Origin: Klebsiella oxytoca
GTDB taxonomy: Bacteria; Pseudomonadota; Gammaproteobacteria; Enterobacterales; Enterobacteriaceae
Reading direction: 5' to 3'
Length of the DNA stretch: 64,000 nucleotides
Assembly (NCBI RefSeq): GCF_009707385.1
Contig: NZ_CP046115.1
Coordinates: forward strand, 1,798,001 to 1,862,000
Position numbers and translations under genes: made by a program. This document shows, piece by piece, positions 50,798-60,977 of the stretch (positions are counted from its first letter, which is position 1; each line of letters starts with the position of its first letter). A model generated the notes under the pieces. That model was given only the letters and a program-made list of their open reading frames with translations, was not told the origin of the DNA and searched no databases.

Positions 50798-51520
50798 TCA
50801 GGCGACGTGCTGTAAAAAATCGCGCAGGCGCGGGCTTGGCGGGTTCTTAACCAGTATCTGCGGATCGCCATCTTCCGCGATACGCCCTTTATCGATAAAG
50901 ATCAGGCGCGAAGCCACTTTCTCGGCGAAGCCGATTTCATGAGTGACGATAACCATAGTCATACCCTCTTCGGCCAGATCCTGCATCACCTTCAACACTT
51001 CATGACGCAGTTCGGGGTCAAGCGCGGAGGTCGGTTCATCAAACAGCATCATTTTCGGTTTAACCGCCAGCGCGCGAGCAATGGCCACGCGCTGCTGCTG
51101 ACCGCCGGAAAGCTCAGAGGGGTAGTGGTGGGCGCGCTCCGCCAGACCGACTTTTTCCAGCAGATCTTTGGCCTGTTTTTCCGCCGCCGCCTTGCTGGCA
51201 CCGCGAACGCGCAGCGGGCCGAACATCACGTTTTCCAGCGCCGTCAGGTGTGGGAACAGATAAAATTGCTGGAATACCATACCGGCTTCCTGGCGAATCA
51301 GGCGCTCATCAACCTTCGGATCGTTGACCTTCAGACCATCGACAATCAAATCGCCGCTGGTGATCTCTTCGAGTTTATTAATGCAGCGCAGCAGGGTTGA
51401 TTTACCGGAGCCGGATGGCCCGATAATCACCACCACTTCGCCCTGATTGATCTTCAGATCGATATCATGCAGCACTTTGGTCGGGCCAAAATGTTTGGAA
51501 ACGTTTTTAAATTCAATCAC
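50798..51520 (-). CDS. glnQ: GlnQ, ATPase of the glutamine ABC importer
   Basis: 240-residue ABC ATPase: Walker [10 protein letters not shown] (about 32-40), signature LSGGQQQR, Walker [15 protein letters not shown]-loop VTHE. It energises glutamine import by GlnP and GlnH. Overlaps glnP by 4 bp. Confidence 0.97.
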   Translation of the reverse strand: MIEFKNVSKHFGPTKVLHDIDLKINQGEVVVIIGPSGSGKSTLLRCINKLEEITSGDLIVDGLKVNDPKVDERLIRQEAGMVFQQFYLFPHLTALENVMFGPLRVRGASKAAAEKQAKDLLEKVGLAERAHHYPSELSGGQQQRVAIARALAVKPKMMLFDEPTSALDPELRHEVLKVMQDLAEEGMTMVIVTHEIGFAEKVASRLIFIDKGRIAEDGDPQILVKNPPSPRLRDFLQHVA

Positions 51521-52176
51521 AGGATTTTCATCCTTCTTTCAAGACGACGCAGAACGAAGCTCAGCACCAGGGTAATGATCAGATAAATAACGGCGACCGC
51601 GCTCCAGATCTCCAGCGCGCGGAAATTGCCGGCAATAATTTCCTGGCCCTGGCGGGTCAACTCGGCCACGCCGATAACGATAAACAGCGAGGTATCCTTG
51701 ATGCTGATAATCCACTGGTTACCCAGCGGGGGCAGCATGCGGCGCAGCGCCAGCGGCAGGATCACATAACGGATGGTTTCCCGACGTGAAAGACCCAGCG
51801 CGAGTCCTGCTTCACGGAAGCCTTTATGAATTGACAGCACCGCACCGCGGGTAATTTCCGCAATATAGGCGCCGGAGTTGATCATAATGGTCACCACCGC
51901 CGCGGAAAACGGGTCGATACGTAAATCGCTAAACGCCATCGGCAGGGCAAAGTAGATAAACATCACCTGCACCACAATCGGGGTGCCGCGAATGATTTCG
52001 ATAAAAACCAGCGCGATGTGGTTAGCAATCCAGCCGCCGAAACAGCGGGCGAAACCGGCCACCAGACCGATTATCAAACCGCCGATCAGGCCGAGGACGG
52101 AAATCCACAGCGTCATTTTGGCGCCTTCCAGCAAAATAGGAATGGCGGGCCAGATGGCACTCCAGTCAAACTGCAT
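51517..52176 (-). CDS. glnP: GlnP, permease of the glutamine ABC importer
   Basis: 219-residue inner-membrane permease of the His/Glu/Gln family with about five spans and the EAA loop ([20 protein letters not shown]). It forms a homodimer with GlnQ. Overlaps glnQ by 4 bp. The gap to glnH is 98 bp. Confidence 0.97.
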   Translation of the reverse strand: MQFDWSAIWPAIPILLEGAKMTLWISVLGLIGGLIIGLVAGFARCFGGWIANHIALVFIEIIRGTPIVVQVMFIYFALPMAFSDLRIDPFSAAVVTIMINSGAYIAEITRGAVLSIHKGFREAGLALGLSRRETIRYVILPLALRRMLPPLGNQWIISIKDTSLFIVIGVAELTRQGQEIIAGNFRALEIWSAVAVIYLIITLVLSFVLRRLERRMKIL

Positions 52177-52274
52177 AATCTGTTCCTGTTACCGTGTCGA
52201 AAACAGAGGAAAGCCCTCTGAGAAAACTATTCAGGCCTGCTTATCAGCAGGCCTGGAAGAGAAAACGCTCATTA

Positions 52275-53093
<819 letters not shown>

Positions 53094-53361
53094 TTACAAC
53101 CTGTTGTTTTATAACAACCGGGATAATTCCTTTTGCACGATGTTGAGAACGGATCATGTTAAACGCTCCGACGTGGCGCTCGGTTTTGGTGCGTCATAAC
53201 AACATCGCATAACAAGAGCATTTTTAACGCAAATCCTGATGTTAAAACAATCTCGTTGTAACGATTGTGTGAGGTGATTATTACAATTGTTTTACTTTAG
53301 CGCGTATTTTGAACATTCATATGCACTAATGTGGTGCGCGGCGGGTGATGGAGGAAAACAT

Positions 53362-53388
53362 AAAAAAGCCGCCAGCGTAGCTGACGGC
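53362..53388 (-). terminator. Rho-independent terminator of dps
   Basis: GCCGCCAGC (53368-53376) pairs with GCTGACGGC (53380-53388), one mismatch, loop of 3; six A's at 53362-53367 give the T-run on the minus strand, right after the dps stop. Confidence 0.88.
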
Positions 53389-53396
53389 AGTTGACG

Positions 53397-53930
<534 letters not shown>

Positions 53931-54119
53931 TCATACTTCAAATTTGAATTATTCGGAGCGACTCATCCCAATAACTTGCGGAATTAAGTATAGCAACGGA
54001 TTTGAGCTTTGCAGCGGAGGTAGTCTCTATCGGTCTGATAGCGCAGGGCTGTTTGATGAGAGAAATGCTATATAAATCAAAGGTCCTGATTGATCGACTC
54101 CCAACCAGGACCCCTTTGC

Positions 54120-55007
54120 CTAATTGATCTCGACCTTCTGTATTTTAGTTTCCCGGCGCATGGTCAGCGTGGAGCCCATTGAGGCAAGTATGATGGCTCC
54201 CAGCGCCAGCAATTGGATTGCGGTGAGCGTTTCGCCAAGAAATACCATTCCCGAGAGTGCGGCGAGAGCTGGCTCCATGCTCATCAAAGTGCCAAACGTC
54301 TTGCTGGGCATACGGGTCAGGGCTACCATCTCCAGAGAGTAGGGGAGTGCGGTCGATAAAATGGCGATTCCCAGGCCAGGTAACAATAGGCCCCACTGAA
54401 ATAGCGTATCGCTGGCCTGAATCATCCCCATTGGCACGAAAACCACCGCCGCGATAAGTGACCCCATCGCGACCGTTGCCGGCCCATGCTCTTCTCCGGC
54501 GCGCTGACCGGTCAGAATATATACCGCCCAGCAGGCTCCCGCACCGAGCGCCAGCAGAGCGCCCACAGGATCGACCTGCGAAACGCTTTGCCCCAACGGC
54601 AGCAGGAACCATAGTCCGAGCACCGCCAGTACCACCCAGACAAAATCAAGAGGGCGACGAGAGCCAAAGAGGGCGACCGCCAGCGGTCCGGTAAACTCCA
54701 GCGCCACTGCGACACCTAGCGGAATTCGTTGAATGGATAAATAGAACAGGTAGTTCATTGCACCCAGCGACAGGCCGTATAGCAGCAGCGGCAGGCGCTG
54801 TTCCGCAGCAAAGCGCAGGCGCCAGGGTTTGAAGATAACCACCAGGATCAAGGTTCCAAGAGCCAGACGCAGGGCGGTAACGCCCGGTGCACCGACGAGC
54901 GGGAACAGTGATTTGGCCAGCGAAGCGCCACTCTGGATGGAAATCATGGCAATGATAATAACCAGTATCGGCAACCACGCCGGTACTTTACGGGACGAGC
55001 CGGGCAT
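54120..55007 (-). CDS. rhtA: RhtA, threonine/homoserine exporter
   Basis: 295-residue inner-membrane exporter of the EamA/DMT superfamily with ten spans in two EamA repeats. E. coli RhtA exports threonine, homoserine and related amino acids. GGAG lies before the ATG. Divergent from ompX, as in E. coli. Confidence 0.95.
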   Translation of the reverse strand: MPGSSRKVPAWLPILVIIIAMISIQSGASLAKSLFPLVGAPGVTALRLALGTLILVVIFKPWRLRFAAEQRLPLLLYGLSLGAMNYLFYLSIQRIPLGVAVALEFTGPLAVALFGSRRPLDFVWVVLAVLGLWFLLPLGQSVSQVDPVGALLALGAGACWAVYILTGQRAGEEHGPATVAMGSLIAAVVFVPMGMIQASDTLFQWGLLLPGLGIAILSTALPYSLEMVALTRMPSKTFGTLMSMEPALAALSGMVFLGETLTAIQLLALGAIILASMGSTLTMRRETKIQKVEIN

Positions 55008-55360
55008 CCTTTCTCCTGTCAGTTTTTGTCAAACGGGGTAAAACCCCCAGTGTAATGGAATTACCCCATGGCGGTTGAGCTAATGTTGAAAAAAAGGTTC
55101 TTACAGCTAGTACAATAGAAGGGTATGTGAAGATTAATTCACCAGTTAATTAGGATTAATCTGGATGCACATCTTATGCTTTATGAGCCTTAATAGGTGT
55201 ATATCCGTAAAAAAGTTTTGTTTTCCAGATTGTTATAGGAACGTAGAAACTTTTGGTTACATGAAAAAGTACGTTAGACAATGTAAAGTGAAAAGAGTTT
55301 CGCAAAAGTTTTTGTTATATTTAAGACTTAGGACTTATTAGAAACACATTTGAGGTGGTT
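55008..55360. promoter_or_regulatory. rhtA-ompX intergenic region and ompX leader
   Basis: 353 bases, AT-rich, between divergent rhtA and ompX. It probably includes a long ompX leader, as in E. coli, where the small RNA CyaR pairs near the ribosome site (GAGGTGG at 55352). No promoter hexamers stand out and no gene was seen. Confidence 0.45.
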
Positions 55361-55873
55361 ATGAATAAAATTGCACGTTTTTCAGCACTGGCCGTTGTTC
55401 TGGCTGCATCCGTAGGTACCACTGCTTTCGCTGCAACTTCTACCGTTACCGGTGGTTACGCTCAGAGCGACATGCAGGGTCAGGCCAACAAAGCAGGCGG
55501 TTTCAACCTGAAGTATCGTTACGAGCAAGACAACAACCCGCTGGGTGTTATCGGTTCTTTCACCTACACTGAAAAAGATCGTAGCGAAGATGGCGTTTAC
55601 AAGAAAGGCCAGTACTACGGCATCACCGCAGGTCCGGCTTACCGTCTGAATGACTGGGCAAGCATCTACGGCGTTGTGGGCGTTGGCTACGGTAAATTCC
55701 AGAACAACAGCTACCCGAACAAAACCGATATGAGCGACTACGGTTTCTCTTACGGTGCTGGTCTGCAGTTCAACCCGATTGAAAACGTTGCCCTCGACTT
55801 CTCCTACGAGCAGTCCCGCATCCGTAACGTTGACGTTGGCACCTGGATTGCTGGCGTAGGTTACCGCTTCTAA
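55361..55873 (+). CDS. ompX: Outer-membrane protein OmpX
   Basis: 170-residue, eight-stranded beta-barrel. Signal peptide of 23 residues ending AFA-AT. Alternating strands are clear (TVTGGYAQSD, GFNLKYRYEQ, LGVIGSFTYTEK, YYGITAGPAYRL, GVVGVGYGKF), ending with the terminal Phe of YRF. The start at 55361 (GAGG 6 bp upstream) is chosen over 55355. Highly expressed surface protein. Confidence 0.97.
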   Translation: MNKIARFSALAVVLAASVGTTAFAATSTVTGGYAQSDMQGQANKAGGFNLKYRYEQDNNPLGVIGSFTYTEKDRSEDGVYKKGQYYGITAGPAYRLNDWASIYGVVGVGYGKFQNNSYPNKTDMSDYGFSYGAGLQFNPIENVALDFSYEQSRIRNVDVGTWIAGVGYRF

Positions 55874-55891
55874 TCACTTCGGTGATATAAA

Positions 55892-55920
55892 AAATCCGCC
55901 TCATGGGGCGGATTTTTTTT
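55892..55920 (+). terminator. Rho-independent terminator of ompX
   Basis: AAATCCGCC (55892-55900) pairs with GGCGGATTT (55907-55915), loop of 6, then T's to 55920. Confidence 0.93.
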
Positions 55921-55943
55921 GCCTGCGATTTCGTACGGCGAAT

Positions 55944-57521
55944 TTAATTGACGGTGAACGCGTCGGTGCCCAGATGGGTATAGTCGACTTTCTTCAGCTG
56001 GAAGTTGGTGATGTAGATGGGGCCGGCCTTCTGTTCTGAGATAAAGCGATAGCGCGGGGTTATCTCCCGGGCGCTGATCCCGGTCCACTGCGCAAAGAAG
56101 CTGAGGAAGTCATTGGCGGAACGCCGCGCTTTAATGACCTTATGCGCTTTATCATCGCTGGAGATCACCATAAACGGCACCTGGAAATTCTGCTGATACT
56201 TATCGTCGTGCGCCAGATACTGCACCTCTTTCCCGCGTTCCTTAAAGGCCAGACCGTGATCGGAAAAATAGGTCATCGAGAAGGTTTCCCCCGAATTTTG
56301 TAGCTGAGTATAAAGATTGCTCAGCAGCGTATCGGTTTGCGTCATGGTGTAGAGATAGCAGGAGGTCTCTTTCGACTGCACGAAAACGGCGTATTTGCCT
56401 TTGGTGCGGTCGCAGGCCTGCGGATGAGAGCCCATCAAATGCAGAACGATCAGCTGCGGCTGGGTTCTCCGGGTGGCGAGCACCTGAGCGGTCAGCGTTA
56501 ATAGCTGCTCATCCTGAGTATTTTTATTGGCCTCGAAATCGCCGTTCTTGAGGAACTGAACTTCGTCCGCGCGTTTGGCGATACTCGCAATCGCCGTATC
56601 GTATTCACCAATTTGCCCCTGATTCGAGAACCACCAGGTCTGGAAGCCGGCGCGATTAGCGAGAGTAACAAAGTTATCCTGGAACTGCGGTTTATCGTCG
56701 ACCACGCGGTTAAGGGTCAAACCGAGAGATTTCTGCGTTGAGCCGCTGGCGGCGACGTAGTCATTGAACAGATAGCCGTTTACCGAACTGGTGAACGGTG
56801 TGTTGTCCCAGTGGCCACCGAAGGCGCCAAGCGCGTCGCGACGCGCGCTCTCTCCGATCACCACCACATACAGATGATATTTGGGCTTAACCGCCAGCAC
56901 GTGCCAGCTGTCTTTCATATTGGCCAGCTGCGTCATCCGCGCCTGCTCATCCAGCACTTCATTGTTATTGACGACGACATCTTTAATAAAGCGTACTGCC
57001 GGATAGCCGGTGTCGATAACCTTAAAGACGCCGCCCCAGGCAAGGTTTTGTATCGGTTGCAGGAAAAAAATACCGATGCAAAAAACCAGCCCCAGGGTAT
57101 CTAATTTCCCCCAGCGTGCAGAGGGTTCCGGCCTGCGGCGCACGGCAATTACTCCGAGCGCAAAGATAAAGATGGCCAGCAGATAGTTGTACCACGGGAA
57201 GATCGTCAGGATCTCGGTGGACTCTTCTATATTAGTGGCGTGTAACGCCAGCAGCGTGTTGAAGTTCGGTGCGCCGTAGGCCTGGCCAAAAGGGTAGTAC
57301 ATGGCCGCCAGCAGCGAGTAGACGCCGACCACCGCTTTTTGCGCGCGTGGAAAGCTCCGCCAGAGCAGATGCAGCACGCAGGTAAAAGCAACGGTATAAA
57401 GCAGGCTAAAGTCGTAGCCCAGCGCCAGGTTAATAAACAGCGATTGTAAAAAGTAGAATCCTGTCCATGGGTTCAGGACCGGTCTGCGGGTGACCAGCGT
57501 TTCTTTTAGCGTGACATTCAT
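55944..57521 (-). CDS. opgE: OpgE (YbiP), phosphoethanolamine transferase for periplasmic glucans
   Basis: 525-residue inner-membrane sulfatase/phosphatase-fold transferase. About five N-terminal spans are followed by a periplasmic catalytic domain with VIGESARRDALG (metal Glu and neighbours), SGSTQKSLGLT (nucleophile region) and SDHGLAFKERG (metal ligands). E. coli OpgE adds phosphoethanolamine to osmoregulated periplasmic glucans. It is in the same superfamily as EptA above but lacks its cysteine pattern. Confidence 0.93.
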   Translation of the reverse strand: MNVTLKETLVTRRPVLNPWTGFYFLQSLFINLALGYDFSLLYTVAFTCVLHLLWRSFPRAQKAVVGVYSLLAAMYYPFGQAYGAPNFNTLLALHATNIEESTEILTIFPWYNYLLAIFIFALGVIAVRRRPEPSARWGKLDTLGLVFCIGIFFLQPIQNLAWGGVFKVIDTGYPAVRFIKDVVVNNNEVLDEQARMTQLANMKDSWHVLAVKPKYHLYVVVIGESARRDALGAFGGHWDNTPFTSSVNGYLFNDYVAASGSTQKSLGLTLNRVVDDKPQFQDNFVTLANRAGFQTWWFSNQGQIGEYDTAIASIAKRADEVQFLKNGDFEANKNTQDEQLLTLTAQVLATRRTQPQLIVLHLMGSHPQACDRTKGKYAVFVQSKETSCYLYTMTQTDTLLSNLYTQLQNSGETFSMTYFSDHGLAFKERGKEVQYLAHDDKYQQNFQVPFMVISSDDKAHKVIKARRSANDFLSFFAQWTGISAREITPRYRFISEQKAGPIYITNFQLKKVDYTHLGTDAFTVN

Positions 57522-57788
57522 AGTAAAAAATCAAAAAGAGCCATGTGCGTCCCCTGGCATCAAGGGGTAAAACCTGCTGGACAGTGCGTGAAGAGGGTCT
57601 CTGCGAGCCGCAGTAGTGGCAGGGCTGACAAAAGATAGGGCTTGCAAATGTTAAGGTCAACTACCCATAACAGATTGTTTTGGGAGAAAGCTTACAAAAC
57701 TTGAAAAAACCTGCTGGAGCGCCGGGTAATCAGCCAGTTTGGCGGGAAAGTGTGACAGAAAAATGAAGCGGCGTACCGCGACGCCGCA
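57522..57788. other. Gap between opgE and mntS
   Basis: 267 bases holding the opgE promoter side and the mntS terminator. No gene was seen. Confidence 0.4.
57757..57787 (-). terminator. Terminator of mntS
   Basis: GCGGCGT (57768-57774) pairs with ACGCCGC (57781-57787), loop of 6, followed on the minus strand by TTCATTTTT. It begins 2 bp after the mntS stop. Confidence 0.75.
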
Positions 57789-57914
57789 TTAGTTTTTAGG
57801 TTTATCCTGCTGCGGTTTGCCGTTTATCAGATCGCACAGCATACCTACAAGCATTAACCGAACTTTAAAAGGAGAATGGGTAAACACGTTTAAGCACCTC
57901 TTGAATTCATTCAT
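57789..57914 (-). CDS. mntS: MntS, small manganese-homeostasis protein
   Basis: 41-residue protein starting MNEFKRCLNVF, continuing THSPFKVRLMLV and ending QQDKPKN, clearly like E. coli MntS (42 residues). AGGAGG lies 6 bp before the ATG. In E. coli MntS raises intracellular manganese, by inhibiting the exporter MntP, and is repressed by Mn-MntR. Two MntR-like sites lie upstream. It is divergent from mntR. Confidence 0.93.
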   Translation of the reverse strand: MNEFKRCLNVFTHSPFKVRLMLVGMLCDLINGKPQQDKPKN

Positions 57915-57969
57915 AACGTCCTCCTGTAACTTCGTCCTTCACTCCTTGAAGGATGTGTGTATTACATAC

Positions 57970-58008
57970 AGATATAGCACAGGCTATATTTTATAGCTAT
58001 GGCTAAAA
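57970..58008. promoter_or_regulatory. Two adjacent MntR boxes between mntS and mntR
   Basis: Box 1: ATATAGC (57972-57978)-N4-GCTATAT (57983-57989), perfect arms. Box 2: ATAGC (57993-57997)...GGCTA (58001-58005), weaker. Both follow the MntR pattern (ATAGC-N3/4-GCTAT). They fit repression of mntS by Mn-MntR. Confidence 0.78.
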
Positions 58009-58096
58009 CGTTAAATTTTTGTTCTCCGTGCGCGATCCATTACAATGGGGGTCCTTTTATATGATGCTTGATGCGTCACAGGAATGAGGAAGCACA

Positions 58097-58570
58097 ATGA
58101 ACCGTCGCGCAGGTAAGCCAATAACAAAAAAAGTGACGCAGCTAGTGAATGTCGAAGAACACGTGGAGGGGTTTCGTCAGGTGCGCGAGGCGCATCGTCG
58201 GGAGCTGATTGATGACTACGTGGAGCTGATTTCCGATCTGATTATGGAAGTGGGTGAAGCCCGTCAGGTAGATATGGCCGCGCGTCTTGGCGTGTCGCAG
58301 CCCACCGTTGCGAAAATGTTAAAACGACTGGCCAGCGTCGGGCTGATCGAGCAGATCCCATGGCGGGGGATCTTTTTGACCCCAGAAGGTGAGAAGCTGG
58401 CGCATGAAAGCCGCGAACGCCACCAGATTGTCGAGAACTTTTTGCTGGTGATTGGCGTCAGTCCGGAGATTGCCCGTCGCGATGCCGAAGGCATGGAGCA
58501 CCACGTCAGCGAAGAGACGCTGGCGATGTTTAAACAGTTCACTCTCAGGCAAGGGTCCCAGGGAGAATGA
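58097..58570 (+). CDS. mntR: MntR, manganese-responsive DtxR-family regulator
   Basis: 157-residue repressor with winged helix-turn-helix (residues about 35-95, with [19 protein letters not shown]) and a short C-terminal dimer/metal domain ([12 protein letters not shown]). It represses mntH and mntS and induces the exporter mntP when manganese is bound. Ends overlapping ybiR by 4 bp (ATGA). Confidence 0.95.
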   Translation: MNRRAGKPITKKVTQLVNVEEHVEGFRQVREAHRRELIDDYVELISDLIMEVGEARQVDMAARLGVSQPTVAKMLKRLASVGLIEQIPWRGIFLTPEGEKLAHESRERHQIVENFLLVIGVSPEIARRDAEGMEHHVSEETLAMFKQFTLRQGSQGE

Positions 58571-59673
58571 ACCTCGTCTTTGTTCAGTCGCTAATCCGCG
58601 ACCGCTTTTTACATTTGCTACTGATTGTTGGCGTTGTTTTAAGCTTCTTTGTACCGTTTGCCCCCACAGGCTGGCTCCACGCGATCGACTGGCATACGAT
58701 CATCACCCTCAGCGGGCTGATGCTACTGACCAAAGGTATTGAACTTAGCGGCTATTTTGACGTATTAGGCCGTAAAATGGCGCGCCGCTTCGTCACCGAG
58801 CGCCAGCTGGCCATATTTATGGTGCTGGCGGCCGCGCTGCTTTCGACCTTCTTAACCAACGACGTGGCGCTGTTTATTGTTGTGCCGCTTACGCTGACGC
58901 TGAAAAAATGGTGCGCGATACCGACCAGCCGCTTGATCATTTTCGAAGCGCTGGCGGTGAATGCCGGATCGTTGTTAACCCCCATAGGTAACCCGCAAAA
59001 TATTCTGCTGTGGGGACGTTCCGGCCTTTCATTCCCGGCCTTTATCGGCCAGATGCTGCCGCTGGCGGCGGCGATGATGATGACTCTGCTGGCGCTGTGC
59101 TGGTTCTGTTTCCCCGCGAAGCATCTTAACTATCAGAGCAGCGACAAGGCGCCATCGTGGCGGCCAAAGCTGGTCTGGAGCTGCCTGGCCTTCTATATAG
59201 TATTTTTGACCGCCCTGGAGCTAAAGCAGGAGCTATGGGGACTGGCGCTGATCGCGTTGGGTTTCCTGCTGCTCGCGCGGGCGGTGATCATTAACGTCGA
59301 CTGGACGCTGCTGCTGGTATTTATGGTGATGTTTGTTGATGTTCATCTGCTGACCCAGCTGCCGGTTCTGCAGCATGCGCTCAACGGTGTCGGCCAGCTC
59401 CCGGCGGGAGGATTATGGCTGACGACCATTGGTCTGTCGCAGTTTATCAGCAACGTCCCGGCGACGATTTTGCTGCTCAACTATGTACCGCCATCGGTGC
59501 TGCTGGCCTGGGCGGTTAACGTTGGCGGGTTCGGCCTGCTGCCAGGGTCTTTGGCAAATCTGATAGCGCTGCGCATGGCTGGCGATCGCCGTATCTGGTG
59601 GCGTTTCCATCTCTACTCCATTCCGATGCTGCTGTGGGCGGCGCTGGTAGGTTACGGATTGCTGCAGCTCTGA
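58567..59673 (+). CDS. ybiR: YbiR, putative anion/citrate-type transporter
   Basis: 368-residue inner-membrane protein with about ten spans, of the ArsB/NhaD ion-transporter superfamily. The conserved block [14 protein letters not shown] and the [12 protein letters not shown] motif are seen. Substrate unknown; overlap with mntR suggests a manganese or redox link but this is only inferred. Confidence 0.9.
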   Translation: MNLVFVQSLIRDRFLHLLLIVGVVLSFFVPFAPTGWLHAIDWHTIITLSGLMLLTKGIELSGYFDVLGRKMARRFVTERQLAIFMVLAAALLSTFLTNDVALFIVVPLTLTLKKWCAIPTSRLIIFEALAVNAGSLLTPIGNPQNILLWGRSGLSFPAFIGQMLPLAAAMMMTLLALCWFCFPAKHLNYQSSDKAPSWRPKLVWSCLAFYIVFLTALELKQELWGLALIALGFLLLARAVIINVDWTLLLVFMVMFVDVHLLTQLPVLQHALNGVGQLPAGGLWLTTIGLSQFISNVPATILLLNYVPPSVLLAWAVNVGGFGLLPGSLANLIALRMAGDRRIWWRFHLYSIPMLLWAALVGYGLLQL

Positions 59674-59735
59674 TTTTCAGAGAATTGGGCAAGAAACGGA
59701 CAGAAACGCCACATTCGCGTTCTCCTTTTCCGGGG

Positions 59736-59760
59736 TATAACTTTATTCACGGCAGTGAAT
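59736..59760 (+). promoter_or_regulatory. Putative promoter and operator of the aldo-keto reductase gene
   Basis: TATAAC (59736-59741) could be a -10. Just after it ATTCAC (59745-59750)-GGCA-GTGAAT (59755-59760) is a perfect 6-bp inverted repeat around the likely start of transcription. The regulator is not identified. Confidence 0.45.
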
Positions 59761-59783
59761 TACCCTGAATGAAGGAGAGTCCT

Positions 59784-60824
59784 ATGCGTTATCAAAAACT
59801 GGGCCATACCGGCCTTTTCGTCTCTGAGCTGTGCCTGGGCACCATGACCTTCGGCGGGGAAGGCGGTATGTGGGGCAAAGTGGGGCAACTGCGCCAGGCG
59901 GAGGCTGAACGGCTGGTGGGCAGCGCGCTGGATGCGGGCATCAACTTCATCGACACCGCTGACGTCTATTCAGAAGGACGCTCGGAAGAGATTACCGGCC
60001 AGGCGCTGAAGAATCTGAAAGTACCGCGGGAAAACGTGGTGGTGGCGACCAAAGTGTTTGGCGAGACCGGCACCGCGGGCGTTAACTCACGCGGTAGTTC
60101 ACGCTATCACATTATCGGTGGCGTAAAAGAGAACCTGCGTCGCCTGCAGCTCGATCATATCGATCTCTACCAACTCCATGGCTTCGATCCGGCAACCCCT
60201 ATCGAAGAGACGCTGTATGCGCTGGATAATCTGGTGCAGCACGGTCACGTTCGCTATATCGGCGTGTCGAACTGGGCGGCCTGGCAGATTGTCAAAGCGC
60301 TGGGAATCTCTGAGCGCCTGGGTCTGGCGCGCTTTGCTTCATTACAGGCTTACTACACCATTGCCGGACGCGATCTGGAGCGCGAGCTGGTGCCGATGAT
60401 GCAAAGCGAAGGGCTGGGGCTGATGGTCTGGAGCCCGCTGGCGGGAGGATTGCTCAGCGGTAAGTACGATCGTGATGGGCAGTCGGCAAGCGGCGGCCGT
60501 CGTCTGGAGTTTGATTTCCCTCCGGTGAACAAAGAGCGGGCTTTTGACTGCATCGATGTGATGCGAGAAATTGCCGACGCCAAAGGCGTTTCGGTGGCGC
60601 AAATCGCGCTGGCCTGGCTGCTGCATCAGCCGGCGGTAAGCAGCGTGATTATAGGCGCCAGGCGCGCCGAGCAGCTCGCCGATAATCTTGCGGCAACCAC
60701 TATTGTTTTGAGCGACGCCGAGCTGGAGCGGCTTGATGCGGTCAGCGCGCTGCCGCGAGAGTATCCGGGCTGGATGCAGGAGCGCCAGGGTGAATATCGG
60801 CGTAATCAGCTCGCACAGCAGTAA
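59784..60824 (+). CDS. Aldo-keto reductase
   Basis: 346-residue NAD(P)H-dependent oxidoreductase with the (beta/alpha)8 fold. Catalytic tetrad positions are visible: Asp in FIDTADVYSEG (with Tyr), Lys in VVATKVFG and His in YQLHGFD. The NADP-binding C-terminal part has SVIIGARRAEQLADN. The start at 59784 (GGAGAG 8 bp upstream) is preferred to 59769. It resembles the YajO/YghZ-type AKRs; substrate unknown. It is not at this place in E. coli; a strong terminator follows. Confidence 0.9.
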   Translation: MRYQKLGHTGLFVSELCLGTMTFGGEGGMWGKVGQLRQAEAERLVGSALDAGINFIDTADVYSEGRSEEITGQALKNLKVPRENVVVATKVFGETGTAGVNSRGSSRYHIIGGVKENLRRLQLDHIDLYQLHGFDPATPIEETLYALDNLVQHGHVRYIGVSNWAAWQIVKALGISERLGLARFASLQAYYTIAGRDLERELVPMMQSEGLGLMVWSPLAGGLLSGKYDRDGQSASGGRRLEFDFPPVNKERAFDCIDVMREIADAKGVSVAQIALAWLLHQPAVSSVIIGARRAEQLADNLAATTIVLSDAELERLDAVSALPREYPGWMQERQGEYRRNQLAQQ

Positions 60825-60839
60825 TTACCCTCCATATCG

Positions 60840-60874
60840 GCCGGATCGCAAATTTTGCGATCCGGCTTTTTTTT
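60840..60874 (+). terminator. Rho-independent terminator after the aldo-keto reductase gene
   Basis: GCCGGATCGCAAA (60840-60852) pairs with TTTGCGATCCGGC (60854-60866), a long perfect stem, then eight T's. Confidence 0.95.
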
Positions 60875-60933
60875 ATCCGTTTCGCTCACAAAAAACGATC
60901 CCTGGCTTTGCCTGAGAAAGCGATTTCGTTTAT

Positions 60934-60966
60934 ATGACTAGTCATGAAATAAATATGACTAGTCAT
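60934..60966. promoter_or_regulatory. Twin palindromic operator before the 6-phospho-beta-glucosidase gene
   Basis: ATGACTAGTCAT, a perfect 12-bp palindrome, occurs at 60934-60945 and again at 60955-60966, both within the direct repeat ATATGACTAGTCAT. Centres are 21 bp apart, two helical turns. It is of the type bound by HutC-subfamily GntR regulators; the gene at 62425 encodes one. Confidence 0.85.
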
Positions 60967-60977
60967 AGGTGCAAGCG

